A stretch of DNA of 64,000 nt from Takakia lepidozioides (lineage: Eukaryota; Streptophyta; Takakiopsida; Takakiales; Takakiaceae): NCBI GenBank assembly GCA_030704615.1, contig CM060733.1, forward strand, positions 32,118,001 through 32,182,000, written 5' to 3'. A model generated the notes under the pieces. That model did no database searches. It was not told the DNA's origin and saw nothing but the letters and a program-made list of their open reading frames with translations. The stretch's first letter is position 1. Every line of letters begins with the position of its first letter. The position numbers were made by a program, and so were the translations under genes. Shown here piece after piece: positions 18,201 through 28,200 of the stretch.

Positions 18201-21200
18201 GTTGACGTTGGTAGTAAGACTTACCTTCATAGATAGAATTAATCCGGGTTTTCCAGATATCCTCTAGAAATCCCTTCACACAAGCATCAATCTGCTGTGT
18301 GTGATTTGCCCAGAAACTAGGCCTCAGGAGGGCCTGGGCTTTTGGCTAGCCTCGAGACTTTCAAAGTTGGTAAACAGGGGTACAGGCACAATTCCCTTGA
18401 TAGATTTGAAGAGAGCGTCTCTTTGGTGAGAGAACCCCGGACAGTGTATCAGAAAATGAATACTGTCTTCAGATTGCCCACACAACGGGCAATTGCACTC
18501 TCCCTTTCCTCTCTGCTTCTGTTTGCTGTTCAAAGGTAGGCTTCCTGCGAGTTTAAATTTCAGTCTAGTGCCGAGAGTGGGTAGACCCTTGAGGTCATCC
18601 AAGATGTCCTCCCCCATGTCACTGACTGGAAACAAGTTCAGGGAAGTTTTCTGCCTAACTTCATTTTCATCAGACAATCTCATGGCAACAGACATGGCTT
18701 TGGACACTACAGCCTCTAAGTCAGATTTATCCAGCAGGGTCAAGACTTGCGGATCCAGGTCCAGGTCCTTGAGAATCTCTTCTACTCTCTTCTGCCAGGA
18801 CTTAGCCTGTTTGACAGGGCGGTCCTGTTTCCAAGATATAGAGTCGATTAACTTAGGATATCTGGTGTTGGGCATATGTTGCAGCTGACCCCACCATCTG
18901 ACCTTGAATTCATCTCGTCGGGAGCTTAAGGACGGAATGCCAAACTCACCCCGAACAGCCACATTGGCTGTTTTGGAGCATGCTGACATACACTCCTTAA
19001 GCACCCCCACTTGAATGGATTCTAGAGACTTAGCCTTGTTGGAGTTATCAACCCATATTGCAGATCCGTACTCCAAGGCAGGTCTAATAACGCGACAAAG
19101 CATGGTTTTCTTAACCTCAGAGTTGACCCCTCTGCAGTGGAAAAATTTAGTGAGCCCCAGAGCTTTGCCCTTGCCAGTTTGAACAACTTTCCGGATATGT
19201 GCATCCCAATTACAATTGGAGGAAAACTCAACGCCCAGGTAAGTGTAGGAAGGGAGGACCGGGATCTCTTGGCTACCCCACTGCCACTTAAGATCACTTC
19301 CTCCCTCTCCTCTGTCGTTGAATGCTACCACTGCACATTTGCTGACATTAGCCTCTAGCCCCCAAAGCTCAAAGTATTTCTTCGCGCAATCAATCAACTC
19401 CTGGAGATTGGTTTGAGTCTCCCCTATGCCTGCGAAGTCATCCGCAAACATAAGGGCTGGTATGGTGGTATCACCCACCCTTAACCCAAATCCCTCACTT
19501 TCCACATCCTCGAGGAGTTGATTGATGAAAACATTGAAGAGCAGAGGGGAGAGAGTACATCCTTGAGCTACACCTTGGTCTATGTCATGTCCGTTAACAG
19601 TGACACAGCTTTTGGTGTGAGCATACAAGTTGTGGACAACTCTCCACATCTTTCCCTTGATCCCACAAGACCAGAGATGGAACCATAGGCCCTCTCTCCA
19701 CACTGTGTCATAAGCCTTTTTGACATCCAGGAAAAAAACATAAGTGGGTTTCCCTTCTTTTTTCCTTCTCTGGATAATCTGGCTTACAGTGAAGATATGA
19801 GCCACACAGCCCCTGTTTCGCCGAAAGCCAGCTTGGCCTTCGTGGAAACAACCTCTAGACTCCAGATCAACCTCGAGACGAGTACTTATAACTCTGCAGA
19901 ATGTCTTGCCAACAGCATTGAGGAGCGTGATGCCACGGTAGTTCCCCGGTTCTTCTCTGTCACCCTTCTTGTATAGATTGACAATGACCCCCTGTCGCCA
20001 GCGAAAGGGGATCATTTCAGTCTTCCAGATATGGTTAAAGAGGAGAACTAGGGCCTCTATCATGGGATCGCCACCGTGCTTGATAAGCTCGTTGACAATA
20101 CCATCAGGTCCACCAGCTTTATATCCATTTAAATGTTCAATTGCTTCCACAAACTCAGAAGAACTAATGGGAGCGTTATAAGCCATTGAAATATACTCCA
20201 GTTCATCAGGGCTGTTTTGAATCATAGGAACAGTTTTTCCAACTGTGTCCCTCCATTCAGCAGAAGACCCCTCACTGTTAGACCTAGAAGTTCTGCCAAG
20301 GATACTGTAGTGAGTTTCAAAGGTTTTGACAATGTCAACCGATGAAGTCACCACTGCACCTTTAGTAGTCTTCAGCGCTTGTACTTGCTGACCGTTTTTC
20401 GGCTTGTACAAACGTTGAAGGGCCAACCAGAATTTCTTGTCATTACCACCATGGTGGTTTGAGTTTATTTCACTGTATAACTTGTCCCAGTATAATTTCT
20501 TCTGAGACCTAACAAGCTGATTGATATCTTTACGGAGCTGGTAGTACCTCGCCCACAATTATCTGTTGGTTTTCAAATTGCAGCACTCTTTATAGAGGGC
20601 TCGTCTCTCAGCTATCTTGAGTTTAATCTCATTGGTCCACCAATTAACAGCTCTACCGCAGACAATTAGTTTCCTCCCAATGATTGTCAGCCACGGAGGA
20701 AACGAAACTCTCCCAAGAGTCCACTGCTCTTTCGACTTCATTTCTTGCGTTGTCAGAGCGAGACTGAAGTTCTTGGAGCGATTGGACAAAATGAGGGAGA
20801 GCCTCTTGCAAGGCCTGGACGTACCCAGCCTTGACCTCCTCATTATGGAATTTTTCTATGCGCCACTTCCGAATCGAACGTTTCACAGATCTCTTGGTGT
20901 TTTTGATCTCAGTCCAAACCAGGAAGTGGTCAGAGGTACCAATATCAGTTCTGTCGATCAACACATTGGCACACTTGGGGAACAAATTTTTGTCCATTAT
21001 GATATAGTCCACAATGGAACGTTCCCCAGTTTGGGATTTCTCACGAGTCCACTGCACTTGGTCACCTCTTGTCCTGTTATTCAAGGTCAAAAGCTGAAGC
21101 TCTTCCAGACAGTTAATTAACCGTCTGCCGTTAGAATTCAGCTCGTCCTCACCAAAAGGCCCAATGATATCGTCCTGATGGAGCCCTTTGCCTCTCGAGA

Positions 21201-22667
21201 TGGTACCATTAGCCATGAAATCCAAGCCTAAGCTAGAGCATGTAGTTTTAAAGGACACATCGTCCATCCTGGGATTCACCCCAAAAACTACACATGAAGC
21301 CCTAGATGACAGGAGCTAAAATTTTGATTGTAGTCGCAGGCTATAAGTTTAAGCACAGGAACCAACCCGAGCCCAAGTGCCGAGTATGCTAGACAGAGCA
21401 TACGACTGCCCAATTTGGGCGGAGGGGCTGCCCCCAAGCGGTAGGGGTCCGCTTGTTACCATTCAGAGATCACACTCCAGGGAGTTGCAGGGAATGGCCC
21501 GTGTAGGCATATTCTAAAGAGGGAAAGGCCCCAAGCTTTCCAACTAAATCCAATGCACTACCTTACCTGGAGCAAAGCGCTTCAGGTCGAAACAAACAAG
21601 GACACGAGGTCACAAGGCCGGCCTTTAGTCACAGAGACATTAATGTACTCCCGTATCAAGTCCACCCAATGGCAATAGGCTTCCTAGAGGACAGGGAGAA
21701 TATCATGGAGAAAGAGATATATATGTGCTCAAGGTTGTCCTAGTTTTCCACCAGTGAAGATTATTGTGTGTGTACACTCAAAAGAATTTGGTTGGGTGAT
21801 TTGGATCTGTGCATGGCAGTTTGAGCGTTTCAGACGAATCTTCCATCACTCCACCTATCGTGTGCTGCTTTGCCATACCGAGCGCCAGATATTAAGCAGT
21901 CTTTATGTCAATGAGGTATTACCATTTCAAGATTTATTAGCAGTGATATTGGCTTAGCATTGCATCTCTTGTGTCCTTGCCTCCTCACCCCTTTCCTCCC
22001 ACCTACACCTTACTGGGGTTCTGGTGGATGGCACTTACCAGCATTGCTTCAAACAGAGGATCTGGGTGTGTGGAGCTCGGCCTGGCGAGGAAGGGATTTT
22101 TGAGTTGACCCTTGTGCAGGTGAATGCTTCTTGCATCACTGAGCCCTTGCACCACTGGCCATGCGGGGATAGGGGTATAATATGTTGAAATTTGTCATCT
22201 ATCTCTGTGTACAAAAAATTTCTCTCCATGGCTTCCTGCCCTGCACTCCTCCGTCTTTTTGGGGGAAAGTGGGAAACATCCGTCTCTCTGTGGACGTTAT
22301 AAAGTTACTTTCTCTCTTTCTTTCTTGTTTCTTTCATTCTCTTATCCCATAAGCTCTTTGAGCTTTCTGCACACGTTATAGAGTACCATTTCAATTTCTC
22401 CTGCCCAAACTGGGCGCAGGGTCTATGGCCACAATAATACAGCAAACAACGTATGAGTACATTCTCTTGGGCTCCTATTTCGTATCATTCCGTTGTTTCT
22501 TGCGCATAATTTTTCTAGGTTTTGCCAGAAGCTAAGGTCCATCATTGCTTGCATGTCTCACAGTTTGTCAGTTGCTGCAGAGAGTTGGTGGCAATTGGGA
22601 TGGATATTGGCTGACAGACAGTCTACGGCCTGATGCGAATGGCATAACAGGAGGTATTGCATATTAA
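15224..22667 (+). CDS. DUF4864-like protein with possible chloroplast transit leader
   Basis: Six exons give an in-frame model of 218 aa: 15224-15463, 17208-17300, 17765-17827, 21820-21915, 22042-22119 and 22581-22667. The conserved core runs LTAEEATLRQLDALQDNDTP, YPDHGVEVMYR, FAGFDPFKRSEYFG, FERFRRIFHHSTYRVLL, then FKQRIWVCGARPGEEGIFEL, and ends RVGGNWDGYWLTDSLRPD. This pattern is that of a plant/algal/cyanobacterial protein of unknown function related to DUF4864. I know of no established reaction. The first exon is rich in Ser, Arg and small residues, consistent with a plastid transit peptide; its link to exon 2 rests on phase and plausibility, so the N-terminus is less certain than the rest. 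Intron 1 contains a truncated LINE-A and intron 3 a 3.6-kb LINE-A, both antisense to the gene. Confidence 0.72.
15598..16127 (-). mobile_element. 5'-truncated LINE-A copy in intron 1 of the DUF4864-like gene
   Basis: The reverse strand encodes the C-terminal end of LINE-A with the zinc-binding motif CQLCGQSEDNIHFLIHC and then the LINE-A 3' end (GTACTCGTAAGACG on the forward strand). AATGTCCTA occurs on both sides at 15589-15597 and 16128-16136, a likely 9-bp duplication with further diverged similarity beyond. Frameshifts are present. Confidence 0.8.
18103..21700 (-). mobile_element. 3.6-kb LINE-A non-LTR retrotransposon with perfect 15-bp TSD
   Basis: This is the longest LINE-A copy, bounded by perfect repeats TATCATGGAGAAAGA at 18088-18102 and 21701-21715. 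It reads on the reverse strand: an untranslated or damaged 5' part (21300-21700), the C-terminal half of an AP-endonuclease-like domain, the reverse transcriptase, a zinc-binding tail, and a 3' end beginning GTACTCATAAGAC on the forward strand. There is no poly(A). It sits in intron 3 of the DUF4864-like gene, antisense to it. The perfect duplication suggests a fairly recent insertion. The clade (Jockey, I, RTE or other) was not determined. Confidence 0.92.
18324..21279 (-). pseudogene. LINE-A endonuclease-reverse transcriptase, disabled
   Basis: Frame 21279-20653 carries the end of an APE-type endonuclease: SIVDYIIMDKNLF and GTSDHFLVWTEI, with the SDH catalytic motif. A shift near 20650-20700 moves to the frame ending at 20559 (VNWWTNEIKLKI), where an in-frame TAA interrupts. 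A 744-codon frame then follows (20558-18324). It holds GVIVNLYKKGDREEPGNYRG, GQAGFRRNRGC, LDVKKAYDTVWREG, QGVAQGCTLSPLLFNVFIN, the polymerase active-site motif MFADDFAG, and finally CPLCGQSEDSIHFLIHC. The last frame ends about 200 bp before the element's 3' end, in a sequence shifted relative to the copy at 6554-7484. One shift and one stop separate the domains, and the N-terminal part of the endonuclease is missing or scrambled, so it is probably inactive. Confidence 0.88.
22310..22462 (+). mobile_element. Adjacent LINE-B and LINE-A 3'-end fragments
   Basis: At about 22338-22398 a LINE-B end is recognisable (CCCATAAGCTCTTTGAGCTT ... ACGTTATAGAGTACCATTTC). It is followed at about 22400-22462 by a LINE-A end (CCCAAACTGGGCGCAGGGTC ... 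CGTATGAGTAC). Both are short and degenerate. They lie in the last intron of the DUF4864-like gene. Confidence 0.7.
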
Positions 22668-23529
22668 TTGCCCCCTGCAATGAGCCTTCCTAAACTGCTT
22701 TCTCAATTTACAAGGATCCCTCCCCCTGTATAGTTTCAGGGATTGTGCCTGAATATTGGGAGGGATACCATCTGTATTGTAGAGCCTGACATCGGCAGTG
22801 TTCTTAGAAAGAAAGTTACATCTATCCTGTATCAATATCTGCCTGTGATTTGTTGTATGAGTAAGTCAAAGAACAATTGTTTTAATCTGAAATCCTTTAC
22901 GAATTTTCTCTGAGAAAAATCAGTGCTGAAAAATGTAGGATGTGTTTCTTACGAAAATTGTATTGAGAAAGCTGCATCTATCACTGTTCTGGACAGGATC
23001 ACAAAGTTTTTTTTTCCTCTTCTTGAGGATCTAGTATAGCTTTGCACTTTGAGGTAACACTCACCTGTAGCTACAGAAAAACGTCTCTTATCGACCCAAG
23101 TTGCTGGTCAAGTTTAAGAGTATACTAAGGACTGCAGAAGGTAGAATGTTCCCACTGATGCTGAGAGCAAACCGCACAAGTTTCACCCTTGAAGCTTTCT
23201 ACCATCATTACATATAAGCACTTCCATGTCTCCAATGACAACGACACCTTGAATCTTCTCCAGACAGACCTGCATGATAGTGTTGCGCGATGTCATCCTG
23301 GTGAAACAGCTTGTGATCAGAATGCTCTTGGAAAAATATATACAGAGTCTGGCCTACTGGCGAAAATGCTTCTCTGCCACACAATGAATACATGTGGATA
23401 ATGATCCTGAGATTACTCACATTTCTGAACTGTCTACTTTTTGAGTCAAATCGTCCATCTTCTCTGAACCCTACTTGCAATTCTCTGTTTGAAATGTTCC
23501 AAAAGTAGCCTTCCCCAGGAAGACGTTGC
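22668..23529. other. Intergenic region
   Basis: I see no convincing gene or repeat in this stretch. Short open frames on both strands have no family resemblance. Confidence 0.3.
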
Positions 23530-24288
23530 AAGACCCTGCTGGATAAATCTGACTTAGAGGCTGTAGTGTCCAAAGCCATGTCTGTTGCCAGGAAATTGTC
23601 AGATGAAATGAAATGAAATGGTGCTTTATAACGTCCGCGGGAAGCTCATAGAGCTTATGGGACAAAATGGAAGAAAACATGAGAGGAAACAAAATACAGA
23701 GCCAGAGATAAAACTATTGTTTGAGTGATTGTATGATGAAAATGAAGTTAGGCAGAAAACTTCCGCGAACTTGTTTGCAGTCTGTGACATGGGGGAGGAC
23801 ATCATGGATGACCTCAAGGGTTTACCCACCCTCGGCACTAGACTTTAATTTAAACTCAGTGAGGGAAGCCTACCTTTGAACAGCAACCAGATGGAGAGAG
23901 GAAAGAGGGATTGCAATTGCCCTTCGTGTGAGCAACCTGAAGACAATATTCATTTTCTGATTCATTGTCCTGGGTACTCTCACGAGAGAGACACCCTCTC
24001 CAAATCCATCAAGGGAATTGTGCCTGAACCTCTGTTTACCAACTTTGAAAGTCTCGAACCTGAGCCAAAAGCCCAGGCACTTTTGGGGCCTAGCTATTGG
24101 GCAAACCACACACAGCATTGATGCTTGTGTGAAGGGATTTCTAGAGGATATCTGGAAAGCTGGATTAATAGTCTGTTCCTTCCGGCGTCAGCCCCTCAAA
24201 GGTAGTTTCTGTCCCTTTGTGTTCAGCTCAAACTGAGCGCGGGGTCAATGGCCACAAGGCTACGGCAAACAACGTCTTATGAGTACAT
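23530..24288 (+). mobile_element. LINE-A fragment carrying a nested LINE-B tail
   Basis: The copy covers the C-terminal part of LINE-A: LLDKSDLEAVVSKAMSVA, then after an interruption the zinc-binding CNCPSCEQPEDNIHFLIHC and the terminal motif ending ATGAGTACAT at 24288. Frameshifts and stops disable it. A reverse-oriented LINE-B 3' end (about 23608-23727) splits it. The older LINE-A therefore predates that LINE-B insertion. Confidence 0.82.
23608..23727 (-). mobile_element. LINE-B 3'-end fragment nested in LINE-A
   Basis: Reading the reverse strand, this is the LINE-B terminus: CCCATAAGCTCTATGAGCTT, CGCGGACGTTATAAAG and the (CATTT)n tail. The flanks ATTGTCAGATGAA (23595-23607) and ATTGTATGATGAA (23728-23740) look like a target duplication with two differences. 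The target, ATGAAAATGAAG, resembles the element's own tail. Confidence 0.78.
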
Positions 24289-25255
24289 TCTCTTTCCGAA
24301 GGCAATGCAGGTGTTCAATTACCTATACCAGGCGAGTCGTCACAATAACCCCAGCATCTTCTTCCGTAATCAGACAATCAACATACACCTTTCATTACTT
24401 AGCTCCGCCAATTACATCAACAAGAGCCTGTAAATCGTAGACACGATACGTCGTGAATCCTAAACATTTTCTTGCGGGTATTTAACACTGCACGGCAAAT
24501 GGAACTTGCCTGATAAGCTCACTTCAGAGCAGCCCGTGTGCCGCAAGCTAGCTGATCCGAGGGGTATGATCCCCAAAGAAGCTTTCATAGTGCGGGTTTG
24601 CATTGACAGTGACGGAGAACGGATGAAAGAAGGAATGGAAGCGACCAGGCTTGAATTCCACAAGACATGCTCATTATTTATGGATGATTTGCTATTGTCT
24701 ATCCACAGTCTGTGTTGAGAGTACACACCTGTATGGATCTGTAGAGTGGAATGAAGATGGGGACAAATAGAAACTATTGTTCTCGGAGAATGCGTGCTCA
24801 ATATTAACTGTAATTGATCATTTCCTCATGAAACTGGGATTGCTTGCAAGCACTTGGATCCAGACAACGGTAAAGCGGGGAAGAATGTGTAATTCTTTGC
24901 AACTTTTGCTCGATGTTAGGAGGTGAGAGTCGATTTTGTTCTGTTTGTTACGAAGAAATTGCAGAAGATTCCAAGTTTCGAACGAGAGTTTGAAATTTTG
25001 TTTCTGATTTTTATTCCTCGAGTTGCTTACTCACATATTTCTGATGTATAGCACCAATTGTGCATTCTGAGTTGAAATGGAGGTTAGGAGATGGAGTTGC
25101 AACAGACATTACGTAGGAGATGAACGCTGAGACAACTGGAGTGTTATTAGAATTGTCCTCTCCGTTTGGGACGCATCCTCTGTACAGAACCGACGGCTTC
25201 TGTTTGCCTGCACACATTTGTAAAGTTACATGATTGACAAGGAAAAGCAGTCCAG
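24289..25255. other. Intergenic region upstream of the ABCG gene
   Basis: I see no gene in this stretch. It should hold the promoter and 5' UTR of the ABCG transporter, but no distinctive element is visible. Confidence 0.3.
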
Positions 25256-28200
25256 ATGGCCGGTTCATGGAGTCAAAATGAGAAAAAAGATGTTGAAATA
25301 GCCTCCGGTTCATGGAACCAAGATGAGGACAGGGAGCACCGAGCAGGGCCAATCAGAGCTTCCGAAGTGCATTATTTTACAGAAAAGCTGCGTGAATGGC
25401 ATGATCGTCCTAATGCCACCTTCTACTTACCTGGACCGAGTCGAAGAAGGAGATCAAGTTCGGATGCAGAACATCGAGTGTCCAATCCAGGCCTGAACCA
25501 ACTAGTTCCAGGAAGCTCCGAGGGAAGTTTGAGAAAGAGCTGGGATAAGCCTACCAAAGGGATCAATTCAGACTTCACGAGCCATTCTTTTGAGAGAGCT
25601 GTCACTGGTCTCAAACAGAGGTTGCAACCAATGGGGAAGGATGATTTAATGGACGTGATTATGAATTTGGCCAAAAAGCTGGAAGACCTCGGCTATTCTA
25701 TGGAAGATCAAGCATTCCTACAACCAGTAAGCATAGATTCTGTACGAGATAGTGTAACGTGTGATATGTGGAGCCACAACCTACAGAACTCACAAGATGT
25801 TGTGTCTTAAAGAAATGAACCCTTTGCACAGTAGTCTACTTGGGTTATAGGAAGACTCTGTTTGATAGAAGCAGAAGGGCTTTCTGTTCTTCTCCACACA
25901 AATCTCTTTAATGGTGATACGTTCTATCAATAAGTTTCTATGTCTTTGCCAATAGTTGTAAATCAAGTAGGTCAGTCCCTAGACCAGGCGCGCACTGCAT
26001 ATTACTTTGCACAGATATCATTAGTAGCCTGATGCTTGTGCATTTGAAAGCCTCATCAGTGGATTCGTAGGCAGCAAAGGAGTGTTTGATTTCACACTGA
26101 TCCATCCAATTGAGCTGAAGGGCACCCAGCAAGTATCTTCCTCTCAAGGACTGAAGGAGATTGACAAGATTTGCTGACCTTAAATGCATCCTAAGACAGA
26201 TAAGGTTTTGAGGAGTTATGCCTGTGGATCATTTCAAGACAGCACATGACATATCAGTTGGTTCTGTTTCTCTGTAGCTCTAGCCTCATCTTGAAATTGT
26301 AGGTCATCTTTATGGTGGGGGAGTCCCGCCCATATTCCGGAGTCTCAGGTCTTGCTGTTAGGTGCTGATGATGAAGATGCCTTCTAAATCAAGTGGACCC
26401 AAGGCAGCTCCAGCCACAGGCATTGAAAGGCTTCTCAAGGATGGCCTCCTGGCTTTCCTGCTGAAACTCAACAAGCACATTCCTCCCAATTCACCGCAGG
26501 TACTGGCCAAACTGCACAGCTTTCTTGGGCATCTCAAAGCTGTCATATTCAATCAGCTTCGTTTATTGACTCAAACTATTTAATCAAGTTCGTAATGTGA
26601 GGCTCAAATGCCTTGGAGCAGCACCTGAACCTCCTCGTGGAATCTACTGCAGGTAGTCAAATTTAAGGACGTAAGTTTCACTGCTCAAATAGTAGGGGCA
26701 AAACATGGCTACGAGACGGTGGGATCACTATGTCTCAAGTGCTTACTACCCTGCTTTGCAGAAGGAAAAGCCACACAAAAGTTTTCAGTGCTAGAGAACT
26801 GTTCGGGCTATTTAATGCCTGGTTCAATGACCCTTGTGTGTGGTCCTCCTGGATGTGGTGAGGACTGAAACTCATGTATGCCTCTTGCCTTGTGAGATCA
26901 CTTTGCTTGTGTCTGCTCTGCTTATGCATGACTTTGAGATTCATCTGTTGTCTCCTTGCTTGCGTGTGGACCTTTTACACCTCTATTAGGTTGTCTTCGA
27001 AAGGAACTTTCCACGCTTTTAATGCTGCACTTCTGAGCCTCTATTTATGTATTCCAGGAAAGAGCAGTTTGCACAAGGCATTGGCTGGAAGGCTACTGGT
27101 GGGCAAGAACATGCACCTCAGTGGTAAAGTGACTTACAATGGAAAAGGTTTTGAGGATCTCCAAGTGCGGCGTTTGGCATCCTATATTGCACAGACCGAC
27201 AGGCATTTCCCCACACTCACTGTCCGGGAAACTTGCGAGTTTGCATATGCTTGTACCAGTGCTTTTAAGGAGGCAGTCCTTGGAATTGGTGGCGAGGCTG
27301 GTATTGTGAGTTCCTTCAATCTTTCGGGCTTAATATATTCATACTTAAGAGGAGGGCAATGTTCATCTCAAACAGAATCCGTTGCTCTCACTACCCGGCT
27401 TATGAAGTGTTCTGGCTTTCAGTGACCTGTGAGGACAAAAAACACCAGAAACACTGACAAAATGCTGAAAGAGGGTTTGTATTTCTTTGCAGATGGAGAC
27501 CGAACTTGGGGGAGGGAATTTGCCTTTGGAGCTGACACTACATTTGCTTGGATTGCGTGCTGTGGCTGACACAATGGTTGGAAATGCATCAGTACGTGGA
27601 GTAAGTGGAGGGGAGCGACATAGAGTTACGACTGCGGAAATGGTCTCAGGCATGTGTGTGCATCCATCTGTTCAAACTTGTTGTCAAAGGATGTAATGTT
27701 TGGTGGATGCTTCAACACAATCTTAGGCACCAAAATACCTGCTCTAGTGTATCGCCATAGCATCCTAAGAACCTGACCTTAACAGGCTTGATTACAGTAG
27801 GTACATCATTAGACTGTTTCAAATTGCCTGGTTGAAGACAATTGTGCTGACAAGGTATACTACAGAAAGTCTTTCCCTATATGGATTGAAAATTCATCTT
27901 TATGCCTGGCAGGCACATTTCTTGTCTATTTCCTTGACGAAATCAGCACGGGACTTGACAGCTCTGCTACATACGACATTGTTTCTGCATTTCGCACATT
28001 CGCGAGGATAAGACGATACACATGCCTGTTCTCCTTACTTCAGCCTTCTCCTGAAGTATTTGACCTTTTTGATAGGTAACATGTCCTTAGTGGTTTTTGC
28101 TCCCTTTGGATGTGTGTGCCAATAAACAATCGCAAGCATGTTCCAAGCATGTGTGATCCTATTTTTATCATTTTTATCATTGATAGTAGAGCTTTCATTC

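Noticed and set aside
25423-25674. Reverse-strand open frame over ABCG exon 1
   Set aside because: It is a shadow of the forward coding exon, and the forward frame continues in phase into the next exons.
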